Shown in pieces: positions 1-9,512 of a stretch of DNA of 64,000 nt. Numbering within the stretch: position 1 is the first letter of the stretch; every line of letters starts with the position of its first letter. The position numbers were made by a program, and so were the translations under genes. Where the stretch lies: contig NZ_SCVC01000023.1 in assembly GCF_004297405.1 (NCBI RefSeq), positions 1-64,000 of the forward strand, in the 5' to 3' direction. The notes below the pieces were generated by a model. It searched no databases. It was not told the DNA's origin and was given only the letters and a program-made list of their open reading frames with translations. The stretch is from Reyranella sp. GTDB lineage: Bacteria > Pseudomonadota > Alphaproteobacteria > Reyranellales > Reyranellaceae.

Positions 1-256
1 CGCCAGGAACACCAATCCAGCGGCAATCGCGCGTCTTGAGAGGGGTCATGTCGGGGAGATCGGCCTCTGTCTCACTGTTGCATCGTCTGTAGCTTCCGCC
101 ATTGCATGTAAACCACGCCGAGGGCGAGCGTGCTTTATCGCACATATGCCACCCTGCTCTCGTGGGCGGAGTAATGTTTTGTGCGATGCAGCACGGGCAT
201 TAGACACCACATTGATGTCACACATTTCAGCCCAAAGTTGTTGGCAGAATTCGCTC
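1..256. other. Left-edge stretch without a supported gene
   Basis: No complete gene is visible upstream of the oxidoreductase at 257. On the minus strand at the extreme edge one frame reads PLSRRAIAAGLVFLA, which resembles the start of a Tat signal peptide. It is preceded at once by a stop, and the ATG at 49 lies in a different frame, so a gene leaving the window cannot be supported. A GTCACA hexamer sits at 217-222. Confidence 0.4.
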
Positions 257-1570
257 ATGATTATCGTGGATAGAGCACTCCAGGAGTGCGCTTCAGCGGG
301 CCGGCCCATCAGATTGGGCATCGTCGGAGCCGGCTTCATGGGCCGCGGTGTCGTCCTGCAGATTGCGACAGCCGTGCCAGGCATACGCGTGGTTGCAATT
401 GCCAACCGGCATATAGAACCAGCCCTCCGAGCGTACAGCGAGGCCGGCCAAGGCTCGGCGTGCGTTGTTGAGGATGCGCTAGCCCTTGGTCGCGCTATCT
501 CTGCTGGCAAACCAGCAGTCACCGAGGATTGGCGCCTGCTCTGCTCGTCCGATCAGATCGATGTCATCCTCGAGGCGACCGGTTCGATCGAGTATGCGGC
601 CCAGGTAGCATGCATGGCGATTGCCAACCGCAAACACCTCGTCCTGATGAATGCGGAGCTCGATGGTACGGTCGGGCCCCTGTTGAAAAGTCGCGCCGAC
701 TCAATGGGCGTGATTTTCACGAACGTCGATGGTGACCAGCCGGGCGTCACGATGAATCTGTATCGGTTTGTGCGCGGGCTTGGCATCCGCCCAGTCGTGT
801 GCGGAAACATCAAAGGACTCCATGATCCGTACCGCAACCCAACCACGCAGGAAGGGTTTGCGCGTAAATGGGGCCAGAAGGCGCACATGGTTACTTCGTT
901 TGCCGACGGCACGAAGGTCTCCTTTGAACAGGCCATCATCGCCAATGCGACCGGCATGAGCGTAGGACGGCGCGGCATGTTCGGGCCGACGGCACCTACT
1001 GGTACGCCCATCGAGGAGGCTGCAAAGTTGCTGCCCGCCGAGCTCTTTCTCGATGGGCCTGGTATCGTCGACTATGTTGTCGGGGCATCGCCCGGCCCGG
1101 GTGTCTTCGTGCTTGGCACGATCAATCATCCAGCACAGCGCCACTACCTCAACTTGTACAAACTGGGCGAGGGGCCGCTCTACTGCTTCTACACACCCTA
1201 TCACTTGTGCCATTTCGAGGTGCCAAACACGATCGCGCGTGCCGTTCTGTTCGGCGATGCAGCCATTGCGCCGGCCGGCAAGCCGATGGTCGATGTCATC
1301 GCGACTGCCAAGACGGATCTCGCGGCAGGTTCCACTCTCGACGACTTGGGACACTACATGACCTATGGACAGTGTGAGAGTGCCGAAGCAGTGCATGCCG
1401 AGGGCCTATTGCCCATGGGCATTGCTCCCGGCTGTCGCCTGCGACACGACGTGCCAAAGGATCAGGTTTTGCGCTACGCCGATGTCGAGCTCCCTGCTGA
1501 CAGGCTGATCGACCGGTTGCGCGCCGAGCAGAACGCACTGTTTGCGGGTGTGGCCGCGGCCGTTGCATGA
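257..1570 (+). CDS. NAD(P)-dependent oxidoreductase with C-terminal SAF domain
   Basis: This 437-residue protein starts with a Rossmann fold (GIVGAGFMGRG at about residues 20-30) like the cofactor domain of homoserine dehydrogenases. The last ~100 residues resemble a SAF (antifreeze-like) domain. The reading frame stays open upstream to 146; the ATG at 257 is preferred because it starts just before the Rossmann fold, and the ATG at 215 is an alternative. The family is often found beside nucleotide-sugar genes in alphaproteobacterial polysaccharide clusters. Together with rfbF and the SDR at 6147 it may take part in making an unusual sugar, but that role is inferred from context. The substrate is unknown. 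Confidence 0.75.
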   Translation: MIIVDRALQECASAGRPIRLGIVGAGFMGRGVVLQIATAVPGIRVVAIANRHIEPALRAYSEAGQGSACVVEDALALGRAISAGKPAVTEDWRLLCSSDQIDVILEATGSIEYAAQVACMAIANRKHLVLMNAELDGTVGPLLKSRADSMGVIFTNVDGDQPGVTMNLYRFVRGLGIRPVVCGNIKGLHDPYRNPTTQEGFARKWGQKAHMVTSFADGTKVSFEQAIIANATGMSVGRRGMFGPTAPTGTPIEEAAKLLPAELFLDGPGIVDYVVGASPGPGVFVLGTINHPAQRHYLNLYKLGEGPLYCFYTPYHLCHFEVPNTIARAVLFGDAAIAPAGKPMVDVIATAKTDLAAGSTLDDLGHYMTYGQCESAEAVHAEGLLPMGIAPGCRLRHDVPKDQVLRYADVELPADRLIDRLRAEQNALFAGVAAAVA

Positions 1571-1602
1571 GGCTGGCTATCGCCACCTAGAGGGCTATGG
1601 GC

Positions 1603-2664
1603 ATGGTCGAGGTCCTTCGTTCTCCCTTCATCGATACCGGGCCGGTTCGGTCTCCCGCTATGTCCGCGCCGGTGACAGGGGCCGAAGGTCCGCACGGTAG
1701 CGCCCCGCCGGCGATCGCTGTATTGCAGAACAGGACAGACCGACCGTTCTGGTCGGTGATGATTCCGGTCTACAACTGCCCGGAGAACTATCTGCGCGGC
1801 ACGCTGGAAAGCGTTCTCGCACAAGACCCGGGCGCGGCCGAGATGCAGATCGAGGTCCTCGATAACTGCTCTACAGAAGGGAACACCGAGGCCATCGTCC
1901 GCGAAGTCGGTGCCGGTCGGGTCGCCTATCATCGCCAAACCTCGAACGTCGGTATGGTGGAGAACTTCAACGACTGTATCCGTCGTGCGCAAGGGCATTG
2001 GGTACATATTCTCCATGGGGACGATACCGTTCGGACGAGCTTCTACAGCCATCTCCGCCAGGGGATCGAAGCGAACCCAGATGTAGGCGCCGCACTGTGT
2101 CGGACGATCTACATGGACACCGACGGGCAATGGATGGGTATCGGTGAACTCGAGGCGCGCCAGTCTGGCGTACTCGATGAGTCTTTTGCGCTTAAGCAGC
2201 TTCTCGAACAGCGTATTCAGTTCGTCTCGATCGTCGTGAGCCGCAGCACCTACGAGCAGCTGGGCGGCTTTCGAACGACACTCAGCCACTGCATTGATTG
2301 GGATATGTGGAAGCGAATCGCGGTGCGTAAGTCCGTCTTCTACGATCCCGAGCCGCTTGCCTGCTATCGGCTCCACGCCGGTGCGGCAAGTTCAGGCTTG
2401 ATGCGATCGGGCAAGAACGTCGCCGATGAACGCCGGTCGATTGCCATTTCCTACGAAGACTTGCCGCGGCCGCTGGCGAATGGCCTTAGCCGTGCCGCTA
2501 AACGGGCGGCAGGCGTCCGTGCAGCTCGTCGAGCCCGAACCTTGTGGAAGGAGGGCGAGCGGGCCGCAGCCTGGAGACAGGCGGCGGAAGCCGTCCGATG
2601 CAGTCTGGCGCCGGCGGTGGTGGCCCGTTCCATCTACTTCGTGCTGCGCACGGTTATTCGCTGA
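1603..2664 (+). CDS. Glycosyltransferase family 2
   Basis: A 353-residue GT-A fold enzyme predicted to transfer a sugar from a nucleotide-sugar donor in polysaccharide assembly at the cytoplasmic membrane. The nucleotide-binding start WSVMIPVYNCPENYL lies near residue 50 and the metal-binding acidic motif HGDD near residue 145. FRTTLSHCIDWDMWKRIA fits the acceptor-side region of GT2 enzymes. There are no membrane segments. ATG codons occur at 1597 and 1603; the purine-rich AGAGGG at about 1589-1594 is better spaced from 1603. It lies 32 bases after the SAF-domain oxidoreductase and is probably cotranscribed with it. Its end nearly touches the convergent gene at 2668. Confidence 0.88.
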   Translation: MVEVLRSPFIDTGPVRSPAMSAPVTGAEGPHGSAPPAIAVLQNRTDRPFWSVMIPVYNCPENYLRGTLESVLAQDPGAAEMQIEVLDNCSTEGNTEAIVREVGAGRVAYHRQTSNVGMVENFNDCIRRAQGHWVHILHGDDTVRTSFYSHLRQGIEANPDVGAALCRTIYMDTDGQWMGIGELEARQSGVLDESFALKQLLEQRIQFVSIVVSRSTYEQLGGFRTTLSHCIDWDMWKRIAVRKSVFYDPEPLACYRLHAGAASSGLMRSGKNVADERRSIAISYEDLPRPLANGLSRAAKRAAGVRAARRARTLWKEGERAAAWRQAAEAVRCSLAPAVVARSIYFVLRTVIR

Positions 2665-2667
2665 GGC

Positions 2668-3669
2668 CTACTCTGAAGACGCAGGGATTACAGCGGCCTG
2701 CTTCGATGTCAGAGCATTCATGACAAGACGTGTGTAGGTTTGGGCACTGCTCCAGAGGAAATGAACGCCATCGGCATAGTGGAGATCCTGGAGGGCCCTC
2801 TGTCGACCGCTTACGAAGGCTGTGGTCGGCGACCTAAGAACGCTTTTCAGGCGTTGCTCGAAAGCATCGAGCAGACTCCCATCGGGGTCATGGAGATCCC
2901 GCCACGCTGGCTGCATGGGAAAGGCGGCAACGATCAGCCTCGCATCATGTCGATTGACGACCTTTTCCAGTTCCGCCAGTGCCTGGAAGCAGGTTGGGAC
3001 GAGCAGCGGCTCAGGGAGCCAGTCCGAGCTGCTGTAAAGCGGACCGCTGCCGTAGCCATCCATCACTATGGAGAACTGATGTTGCGGATCCTGCCTCATC
3101 TCGCGAATATGCAACAAGTCGCGAACAAACAGCGCCGGCTTAAGGTTGGATAAGTAGATCGGAAAGCTCGGCATACCTTCGAAAATGTATGCCTCCGCGA
3201 GAGGGCGTGAGAAGAAGGCTTCATTAGGTTGTTTACACTGCTCGAAGTCGCGTGGAGCGACCACTGTTATCACCTGCTTGACCTTGCTCATTCGGCTCAA
3301 CAGGAATTCCGTGAAGTAAGTTGTCTCCCCAGCGTGCAAGTAACAGGGAGCAACGTTCAGCGGATGCTTCGACAAGCCCGCTTTCTTGACGACCGCGAGA
3401 TCGAGATTGCGCCAGGTGACCGACGATCCCACGGCGATCAGGTCCACGTTCTTCAAGTCCTGTTGCGCCAGGAAGCGAAACTTCTCGTCTATGCACACGT
3501 TGGCCGTCAGCGGAGGGGGCGGCAAGCGTCCCGCCTGATCCAAGCCTAGAAGCACCAGGGCGAAGCAGGCGATGATGATACCCAGAGAAGCGGCGAACCG
3601 CCGGATGAATTTGCGATGGATTGCGCTGGTCGCAGCAGTCGCATCGACTTTGGCTGAGTTGGGATCCAT
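2668..3669 (-). CDS. SGNH-like membrane-anchored protein (AlgJ/AlgX-like partner of MBOAT)
   Basis: A 333-residue protein with one N-terminal membrane anchor (residues ~29-43) and a periplasmic SGNH-hydrolase-like domain. The nucleophile block AVGSSVTWRNLD is at about residues 79-90 and the C-terminal DGVHF (near residue 303) could supply the Asp-His pair. Proteins of this shape work with MBOAT acyltransferases to O-acetylate exopolysaccharides, as AlgJ/AlgX do with AlgI. It lies 15 bases downstream of the MBOAT gene on the same strand, which supports a two-component acylation module. The acyl acceptor is unknown. Confidence 0.7.
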   Translation of the reverse strand: MDPNSAKVDATAATSAIHRKFIRRFAASLGIIIACFALVLLGLDQAGRLPPPPLTANVCIDEKFRFLAQQDLKNVDLIAVGSSVTWRNLDLAVVKKAGLSKHPLNVAPCYLHAGETTYFTEFLLSRMSKVKQVITVVAPRDFEQCKQPNEAFFSRPLAEAYIFEGMPSFPIYLSNLKPALFVRDLLHIREMRQDPQHQFSIVMDGYGSGPLYSSSDWLPEPLLVPTCFQALAELEKVVNRHDARLIVAAFPMQPAWRDLHDPDGSLLDAFEQRLKSVLRSPTTAFVSGRQRALQDLHYADGVHFLWSSAQTYTRLVMNALTSKQAAVIPASSE

Positions 3670-3684
3670 GCGCGCCTCGAGCGA

Positions 3685-5157
3685 TCAGAACTGGAAATAG
3701 ACGAACTCACGCACCGCCGACATTTGCGTGATGGATAGGAAAAGCAGGAATGCCAACGCGACCGACCATGCCATCGTTGGCCGCCATTTCAGGCCCAAGA
3801 CGCTGCGCAGTGGCGAACCTCGACGTTCGCCTTCGATTAGCTGCTGGGTGTTCGGCAGCAGCAGGGCGATAGCTGCAACGAAGATCAGCATCAGGGTTTT
3901 TCCCACGCCGACCACATCGGCGAGCCTGTCGGAATGCAGCCCATTCAAGCCGAACAAGCCTTCGATCATGGCCCGGGCGTGCTCGAAACTGGGGCTGCGG
4001 AAGAAGATCCACGCAATCGAAACGGCACAGAAAGTGAGGAGCCAACCGACAACGGCCGGCAGCCTGACGTCGCGTCCCCGTGACTTCAATCGGGCGGTAA
4101 GTCCGTTCCATCCGTGATTGATGACCAGAAAGGCGCCGTGCAGCAGCCCCCAGACCACGAAGGTCCAGGCGGCGCCATGCCACAACCCGCCGAGCAGCAT
4201 CGTGAGCAGCAAGTTGGCGTAGCGCCGCGTAGATCCGTGCCGACTGCCACCCAACGGGATGTAAAGGTAGTCCCGGAGCCAGTTCGACAACGTAATGTGC
4301 CAGCGACGCCAGAAATCGATGATTGAGGTTGCTTGATAAGGTGAGCCGAAATTGAACGGCAGCCTGATGCCGAACATCAAAGCAAGACCGACAGCCATGT
4401 CGGAGTAGCCGGAAAAGTCGAAATAGAGCCCGAACGTGTAAGCCAGTGTACCGGCGGCAGCCTCCGTCAGAGTAGGAGGCGCGGCGATGGCTCCATTGAA
4501 GATTGGATCGGCAATCGCCGACAGAGAATCAGCAATCAGTACCTTCTTGGCCAGACCAAGAATGAAGTAGCTCACTCCTTTGGCAAAAGACTCGGGGTCG
4601 AAACGAAGGAAGCGCGAACTCTGGAGCTGCGGCAGGAGTTGATAGTGATGGACGATCGGTCCGGCGATGAGCTGTGGGAAGAACAGCACGAACAGCGCAT
4701 ACGAAAGCAGCCGCGGCTGCTTCACTTTGCACCGATACGAGTCCACCAAGTAGGCAATCTGCTGGAAGGTGTGAAAAGAAATCGCGAGCGGCAGAACGAG
4801 AGGCGCCAGCACCCACTCAGTACCGAGAGCGGCGGTGAGATTCTCGATAAAGAAATTGCGATACTTAAAGTATCCCAGCAATGAGAGGTTCGCGGCCACG
4901 CTGATCACCAGCAGGGACCACGCCGATGCCTGTCCGCCCTCCTGTCTGCGCTGAATCTCCCGTCCGAACGCGAAGTTCACAACAATGGTGGCGACCATCA
5001 GGAGCCCATACTCGAAGCTCCACCAAGCGTAGAAAGCGAATGAAGCGATCAAAAGGAACAGGCGTGCGGCTGCACCATCCCGGCGAGCGATCGCAAAGAA
5101 CAGTATTAGTGTGATCGGGAGGAAGACGAGAAGGAACTCGTATGAGTTGAAGAGCAT
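3685..5157 (-). CDS. MBOAT family membrane-bound O-acyltransferase (AlgI-like)
   Basis: A 490-residue polytopic membrane protein of the PatA/AlgI branch of MBOAT enzymes, which pass an acyl group across the inner membrane for modifying polysaccharides. Seen directly are the family signature FWRRWHITLSNWLRDYLYIPLGG-like region (residues ~282-304) and the catalytic histidine motif LWHGAAW with His near residue 327. Length matches the family (~460-520). It is the first gene of a two-gene unit with the SGNH-like gene. The divergent gene rfbF begins about 230 bases away, so the promoter should lie between 5158 and 5388. Confidence 0.92.
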   Translation of the reverse strand: MLFNSYEFLLVFLPITLILFFAIARRDGAAARLFLLIASFAFYAWWSFEYGLLMVATIVVNFAFGREIQRRQEGGQASAWSLLVISVAANLSLLGYFKYRNFFIENLTAALGTEWVLAPLVLPLAISFHTFQQIAYLVDSYRCKVKQPRLLSYALFVLFFPQLIAGPIVHHYQLLPQLQSSRFLRFDPESFAKGVSYFILGLAKKVLIADSLSAIADPIFNGAIAAPPTLTEAAAGTLAYTFGLYFDFSGYSDMAVGLALMFGIRLPFNFGSPYQATSIIDFWRRWHITLSNWLRDYLYIPLGGSRHGSTRRYANLLLTMLLGGLWHGAAWTFVVWGLLHGAFLVINHGWNGLTARLKSRGRDVRLPAVVGWLLTFCAVSIAWIFFRSPSFEHARAMIEGLFGLNGLHSDRLADVVGVGKTLMLIFVAAIALLLPNTQQLIEGERRGSPLRSVLGLKWRPTMAWSVALAFLLFLSITQMSAVREFVYFQF

Positions 5158-5388
5158 GAACTGGCGAACCCAGGCGTGATGGCGGTCGATCTAATGATGA
5201 AGTGCCGAAGGAAAGGCGTGATGACCCCGTGATTTCAGGGCTTATCCTTGTGCTAGCGCAGCCACATTCACAGCTAATGGGTCGGTGCCACAATCTGGTC
5301 ACTCGCAGCGAAACAAGGCGTCTGGAAGGATTGTCGAGTGAAGTCGTACGGCGTCGCTTTGGGGCCAGTGCCTCGTCGGAGGAGCGCC

Positions 5389-6162
5389 ATGAAGGTGGTT
5401 ATACTTGCCGGTGGCTATGGCACTCGCATCAGCGAGGAGAGCGCGGTCCGGCCCAAACCACTGGTTGAGATTGGTGGGCAGCCAATTCTCTGGCACATAA
5501 TGAAGATCTACTCTTCCTATGGCCTCAACGACTTCATCATCTGCTGTGGCTACAAAGGCCATCTGATCAAGCAGTATTTCCGTGACTACGCACTTCATCG
5601 CTCCGACGTCACGTTCGACATACACGCGGGGTCCGTAAAAACGCATCGCAATGGCGTCGAACCCTGGAACGTGACGCTGATCGATACCGGCGAGTCGACG
5701 ATGACTGGGGGCCGGATCAAGCGGATACGCCCCTATCTCGACGACGAGCCCTTCTGCCTGACATACGGTGACGGCGTCGCCGACATCAACGTGACCGAGC
5801 TGATCGACTACCACCGGGCCGCCGGCGCATTGGTGACGGTCACTGCCGTGCGGCCACCCGGTCGATTTGGCGTTCTTGCCCTGCGTAGTGGCGAGGACCG
5901 CGTTATGGGGTTCCGAGAGAAGTCGAACGAGGATAGCGACTTCATCAACGGCGGGTTCTTCATTGTCGAACCACGAGCCCTCGATTTCATCGACGGCGAC
6001 GACACTGTGTGGGAGCGCGAGCCGCTCGAAGCCATGGTTTCCGAAGGACAAGTGGTTGCCTACCGCCATCGCGGTTACTGGCAAAACATGGACACGCTGC
6101 GCGACAAGCACGTACTCGAAAGCGAATGGACATCCGGGAGGGCGCAATGGAAAACCTGGTGA
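5389..6162 (+). CDS. rfbF: Glucose-1-phosphate cytidylyltransferase
   Basis: A 257-residue enzyme that makes CDP-glucose from CTP and glucose-1-phosphate. The pyrophosphorylase motif [17 protein letters not shown] is at residues ~8-24, with [10 protein letters not shown] around residue 127. The length equals that of characterised RfbF proteins. ATG 5389 follows a GGAGGAG ribosome-binding site at 5378-5384; an in-frame GTG at 5338 would add 17 unlikely residues. It overlaps the next gene by 16 bases, giving an operon rfbF-SDR-epimerase. No clear CDP-glucose 4,6-dehydratase (rfbG) is present in the window. Confidence 0.95.
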   Translation: MKVVILAGGYGTRISEESAVRPKPLVEIGGQPILWHIMKIYSSYGLNDFIICCGYKGHLIKQYFRDYALHRSDVTFDIHAGSVKTHRNGVEPWNVTLIDTGESTMTGGRIKRIRPYLDDEPFCLTYGDGVADINVTELIDYHRAAGALVTVTAVRPPGRFGVLALRSGEDRVMGFREKSNEDSDFINGGFFIVEPRALDFIDGDDTVWEREPLEAMVSEGQVVAYRHRGYWQNMDTLRDKHVLESEWTSGRAQWKTW

Positions 6163-7250
6163 ACGGGGAGAGTGCCGCGAACGCACGATCGGCGGCGACA
6201 AACTTGGCCAAGCCGCGGGTTCTCGTGACCGGTGCCGACGGGTTTATCGGAACTGTTCTGACGCCCCTCCTCATGGAGCGCGGCTATGACGTTGTTGGAT
6301 TGGACACCGGCTTCTATCGCGCCGGCCTGCTGTACCACGATGGACAGGACCGGCCGGCGACGTTGACGCGGGACATCAGGACCGTGACGCCACGCGATTT
6401 GGAAGGCTTCGAGGCTGTCGTACATCTCGCAGAACTATCCAACGATCCGCTCTGTGAACAGGATCCAGCCAAGACCTACGCTATCAATCATCATGGGTCG
6501 GTCGCCTTGGCCGCAGCCGCGAAGGCAGCCGGGGTTTCTCGATTCATCTACGCCTCTTCCTGCAGCATCTATGGTGCGGCAACCGAGGGTGTGGTGACGG
6601 AGACTTCTGAGCCCAACCCACAGACGGCCTACGCGCATTGCAAAATGCTAGTGGAGCGGGATGTCTTGGCGCTGGCAGACGACGAATTCAGCCCCACCTT
6701 CCTGCGCAACGCCACGGCATTCGGTGCTTCACCGCGTATTCGCTTCGATATCGTTCTTAACAACCTGTCGGGTCTCGCCTGGACGACTGGCCGCATCGCC
6801 ATGACGAGTGACGGCACGCCGTGGCGTCCTCTGGTCCATGTGCGGGATATCGGCGGTGCAATCGTGGCCTCGCTCGATGCGCCGCGAGAGGTCGTGGCCC
6901 GGCAAGTGTTCAATGTTGGCGACAACAAGAACAATTATCGTGTCCGGGATATCGCTGAGGCCGTCGGCCGGGCGTTTCCGAACTGTAAGGTGACGTTCGG
7001 CGAATTTGGCGGTGACAATCGCAGCTACCGCGTTTCCTTCGACAAGATCGGCCAACTCCTGCCTGGCTTCCAATGTGAATGGGACGCGGATCGGGGCGCA
7101 CGCCAGATGCGTGCCTTGTTCGAGCACATCGGTATGGATGACGACGTCTTCAACGCGCCGCCTTACACGAGACTGCGTCAACTACAGAAACTCCTCGAGA
7201 GTAAGCAGATCGATTCGGACTTCTTCTGGAGAAGCTATGATTTTTCATGA
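6147..7250 (+). CDS. NAD-dependent epimerase/dehydratase (extended SDR)
   Basis: A 367-residue extended short-chain dehydrogenase acting on a nucleotide sugar. The glycine-rich VTGADGFIG is at residues ~28-36, the active-site serine region ASSCSIYG near 133-140, and the catalytic YAHCK (YxxxK) near 160. ATG 6147 follows GGGAGGG at about 6136-6142; ATG 6126 is an alternative. It overlaps rfbF by 16 bases and the epimerase by 14, so the three are translationally linked. Its glycine motif is unlike the TGHTGFKG form of RfbG dehydratases, so I do not call it rfbG. It may be a dehydratase, epimerase or reductase on a CDP- or dTDP-sugar. Confidence 0.85.
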   Translation: MENLVNGESAANARSAATNLAKPRVLVTGADGFIGTVLTPLLMERGYDVVGLDTGFYRAGLLYHDGQDRPATLTRDIRTVTPRDLEGFEAVVHLAELSNDPLCEQDPAKTYAINHHGSVALAAAAKAAGVSRFIYASSCSIYGAATEGVVTETSEPNPQTAYAHCKMLVERDVLALADDEFSPTFLRNATAFGASPRIRFDIVLNNLSGLAWTTGRIAMTSDGTPWRPLVHVRDIGGAIVASLDAPREVVARQVFNVGDNKNNYRVRDIAEAVGRAFPNCKVTFGEFGGDNRSYRVSFDKIGQLLPGFQCEWDADRGARQMRALFEHIGMDDDVFNAPPYTRLRQLQKLLESKQIDSDFFWRSYDFS

Positions 7251-7785
7251 AACGCCGATCAAGGGCGCCTTCCTGATTGAGCTGCAACCGCATGTCGATG
7301 AGCGTGGACAGTTCGCCCGCGCCTGGTGCCGCGAAGAGTTCGCTCAAAAAGGGATCGAGATCGAGGTGTTGCAGGCCAACGTCTCGATCAATCCCGCCAA
7401 GGGTACCATGAGGGGGCTTCACTGGCAGGTTGCGCCTTTCGGTGAGGCCAAATTGGTGCGGTGTGTTCGCGGCGCGCTTTTCGATGTCATTGTCGACATC
7501 GACCCGACGTCGCCGACTTATCGTGCATGGTTCGGCGTCACTCTTTCGCCGGACAAGCCGCAAATGCTCTATGTGCCCCAAAACTGCGCGCATGGGTTTC
7601 AGACGCTGGTCGATGACACCGAAGCCAACTACCTGGTGTCTACTCCCTATACGGCTGCAGCGGGCAGGGGATTGCGGTACGACGATCCGGCCGTGGGAAT
7701 CACCTGGCCGCTACCGGTCAGCCTGATTTCCAAGCAGGATTCCAGCTGGCCCCTTCTGGATGCGGCATCTGTTCGTGCGGCATAG
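7237..7785 (+). CDS. rfbC: dTDP-4-dehydrorhamnose 3,5-epimerase family protein
   Basis: A 182-residue cupin enzyme of the RmlC/RfbC family that epimerises 4-keto-6-deoxy nucleotide sugars. It shows the catalytic histidine motif RGLHWQ (His62), YVPQNCAHGFQTL near residue 110, and a downstream YLVSTPY carrying the usual active-site tyrosine region. Length is normal for the family. ATG 7237 has CTGGAGAAG just upstream and overlaps the SDR gene by 14 bases. With rfbF and the SDR it forms one deoxysugar operon; the true nucleotide carrier (CDP or dTDP) cannot be told from sequence. The stop codon is the first base triplet of a palindromic repeat. Confidence 0.88.
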   Translation: MIFHETPIKGAFLIELQPHVDERGQFARAWCREEFAQKGIEIEVLQANVSINPAKGTMRGLHWQVAPFGEAKLVRCVRGALFDVIVDIDPTSPTYRAWFGVTLSPDKPQMLYVPQNCAHGFQTLVDDTEANYLVSTPYTAAAGRGLRYDDPAVGITWPLPVSLISKQDSSWPLLDAASVRAA

Positions 7786-7874
7786 AGCATGATGTGTGGT
7801 TCTACCGCCGTCCGTTCGCGCGTATGAGTTGAGATGGAACCCTGAGCGGTTCCATCTCAACTCATGCCGCTCTA
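7783..7874. repeat. Extragenic palindromic element between convergent genes
   Basis: Left arm 7824-7841 (ATGAGTTGAGATGGAACC) and right arm 7848-7865 are perfect inverted copies of 18 bp around a 6-base loop. Outer arms TAGAGC (7783-7788) and GCTCTA (7869-7874) also pair. TAGAGC...GCTCTA borders are a known style of Rhizobiales extragenic palindromes. It fills the gap between rfbC and the flippase gene and could act as a bidirectional terminator, although no T tract follows. Confidence 0.75.
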
Positions 7875-7880
7875 GCGATG

Positions 7881-9353
7881 TCAGCGGGCGCTAAGCGTTT
7901 GCATCAAGCGAGATAGCGCCCGGCGCTCAAAGACGAGCAGGCAGATCAGCAACACCGCGCCGCCGCACGCCAGCTGCAGCCACCACCACCGATCGAGCGT
8001 CGCAGGCAGGGCGTTCAGGGTGAGCGCAACTGCCATCGAGCAGGCGAGCGGTGGACCAATGACTGGCAGCATCGGATGCCAGAACAGGCGGAGCCGGCGG
8101 CGCACCGTCAGACCAACGATGACGACGAGTAGTTCCGAGGCCAGCGTCGCCGCGACTGCGCCCCAAGCCCCATACAGCGGCAGCGCAACCGCATTGACGG
8201 CCACATTCAGCGCTGCTGCGCCCACCGTGATCTTGAACTGCAGACCACTGCGGCCCCAGGGGACGAGGCTCGCGACAATGCCGTAATTCAGGAAAGTTAA
8301 ACCGATGGTCAGGCAAAGCCATTCGAAATAGCGTCCGCTCGGCGCGAATGCAGGTCCATAAAGCAACTCCACGACATGGCGGCCGAGGGCCCATCCGAGA
8401 GCGGCGATCGGCAGGCCCATCCAAGCGAGCAGGCCGAGGTATTCCCGAGATAGCCTTGTCGCTTCACTCGGGGTGTTGTGCGAGCGTGCCAGCGCCGGAA
8501 AGTATGCGTTCCACAGGGCGGCGGTGATCACCGAGGCGACCAGCATCAAACGATAAGCTGTCGCATATTGCCCGACAGCGTCGTCGCCGTCCGTGAAACC
8601 CAGGATGAAGGTCCCACTGTGGAGCATTATCACGATAGCCGCCTGGGCAGCGGCCAAGGGCCAAGCTTCCCGCAGTATCTCGCGAGCCCCAGCCAAGGTC
8701 GGTCGCAAGCGAAGTGGGTTGATAATGCGCCGCCGCGATAGGTACCAGATGTTGTAGATGACGCCCGCCATCGTAAAGGGCAGGGCAAGCGCCGCGTAGA
8801 GCAGAAGATCCTCCGGTCCATGGACCAGCGCGATGAGCGCGGGGAGTTGAAGGAAGTTGAGCGCCAGAGCCACCAGGCTGGGCGCGACCATGCGCTCATG
8901 GGCCTGCAGCACCCAGCCGCTGTTCCAGGCGATCAGCAGCAGCGAGAGGCCCTGGATAGCGAGCAGAGCGCTCACTACCGGACCGCGGGGCTCCAATGCT
9001 GCGAAGGCCACCACCAGCCCGTAGAGTAGGCCCGCCAGCAAGGTCTGCATTGTCAGGACCAGAGCAAACAGATGTTCCGTTCGTTCGGGACTGCGAGCGA
9101 TGTCTCGTTGGCCTACCGTGGCAAGGCCGGGGCTTGCGAGCACTGTCAAATAGCCCACCGCGGCCATGGCCCAGCTCACCTGGCCGATGGCGGAGGGACC
9201 CAGAACGCGGCGTACGTAGACACTGATCAGGATGGTGATGGCCAAGCCTGCGACACTCGTCACCGCGAGTGTCAGGAAATTGGTGGCGATGCGGCGTTGC
9301 GCAGCACTGGTGTGCGCCCCCTCGTTGTCGAGGGCGGGGGTGGCCGAGGACAT
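7881..9353 (-). CDS. Oligosaccharide flippase (Wzx-like, MOP superfamily)
   Basis: A 490-residue integral membrane protein with about 12-14 hydrophobic segments. The N-terminus NFLTLAVTSVAGLAITILI and the following YVRRVLGPSAIGQVSWAMA block are typical of polysaccharide-biosynthesis flippases, which move lipid-linked repeat units across the inner membrane. Length is normal. It stands alone on the minus strand facing the rfbF operon tail; its promoter should be in 9354-9580, shared with the divergent beta-helix gene. No Wzy polymerase is obvious nearby unless the membrane protein at 11918 serves that role. Confidence 0.9.
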   Translation of the reverse strand: MSSATPALDNEGAHTSAAQRRIATNFLTLAVTSVAGLAITILISVYVRRVLGPSAIGQVSWAMAAVGYLTVLASPGLATVGQRDIARSPERTEHLFALVLTMQTLLAGLLYGLVVAFAALEPRGPVVSALLAIQGLSLLLIAWNSGWVLQAHERMVAPSLVALALNFLQLPALIALVHGPEDLLLYAALALPFTMAGVIYNIWYLSRRRIINPLRLRPTLAGAREILREAWPLAAAQAAIVIMLHSGTFILGFTDGDDAVGQYATAYRLMLVASVITAALWNAYFPALARSHNTPSEATRLSREYLGLLAWMGLPIAALGWALGRHVVELLYGPAFAPSGRYFEWLCLTIGLTFLNYGIVASLVPWGRSGLQFKITVGAAALNVAVNAVALPLYGAWGAVAATLASELLVVIVGLTVRRRLRLFWHPMLPVIGPPLACSMAVALTLNALPATLDRWWWLQLACGGAVLLICLLVFERRALSRLMQTLSAR

Positions 9354-9512
9354 GCCTCATTGTGATCATGAAGCATTGTGGTCCAAGTGACCAAAGCGTG
9401 GCGTCGCTCGCCGGACAGGCCAAGGTGAGGGCTAGGAGTGCTGCCCAGTCGCGACACTTCACCCAATCTGCGGTGTTGGAGTGACAGAGGGACGGAAAAG
9501 GCGGGGCGGCAG

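Noticed and set aside
1..49. Minus-strand Tat-like segment SRRAIAAGLVFLA at the left edge
   Set aside because: A stop precedes it directly and the nearby ATG is in a different frame. It would need a frameshift, and most of the possible gene is outside the window.
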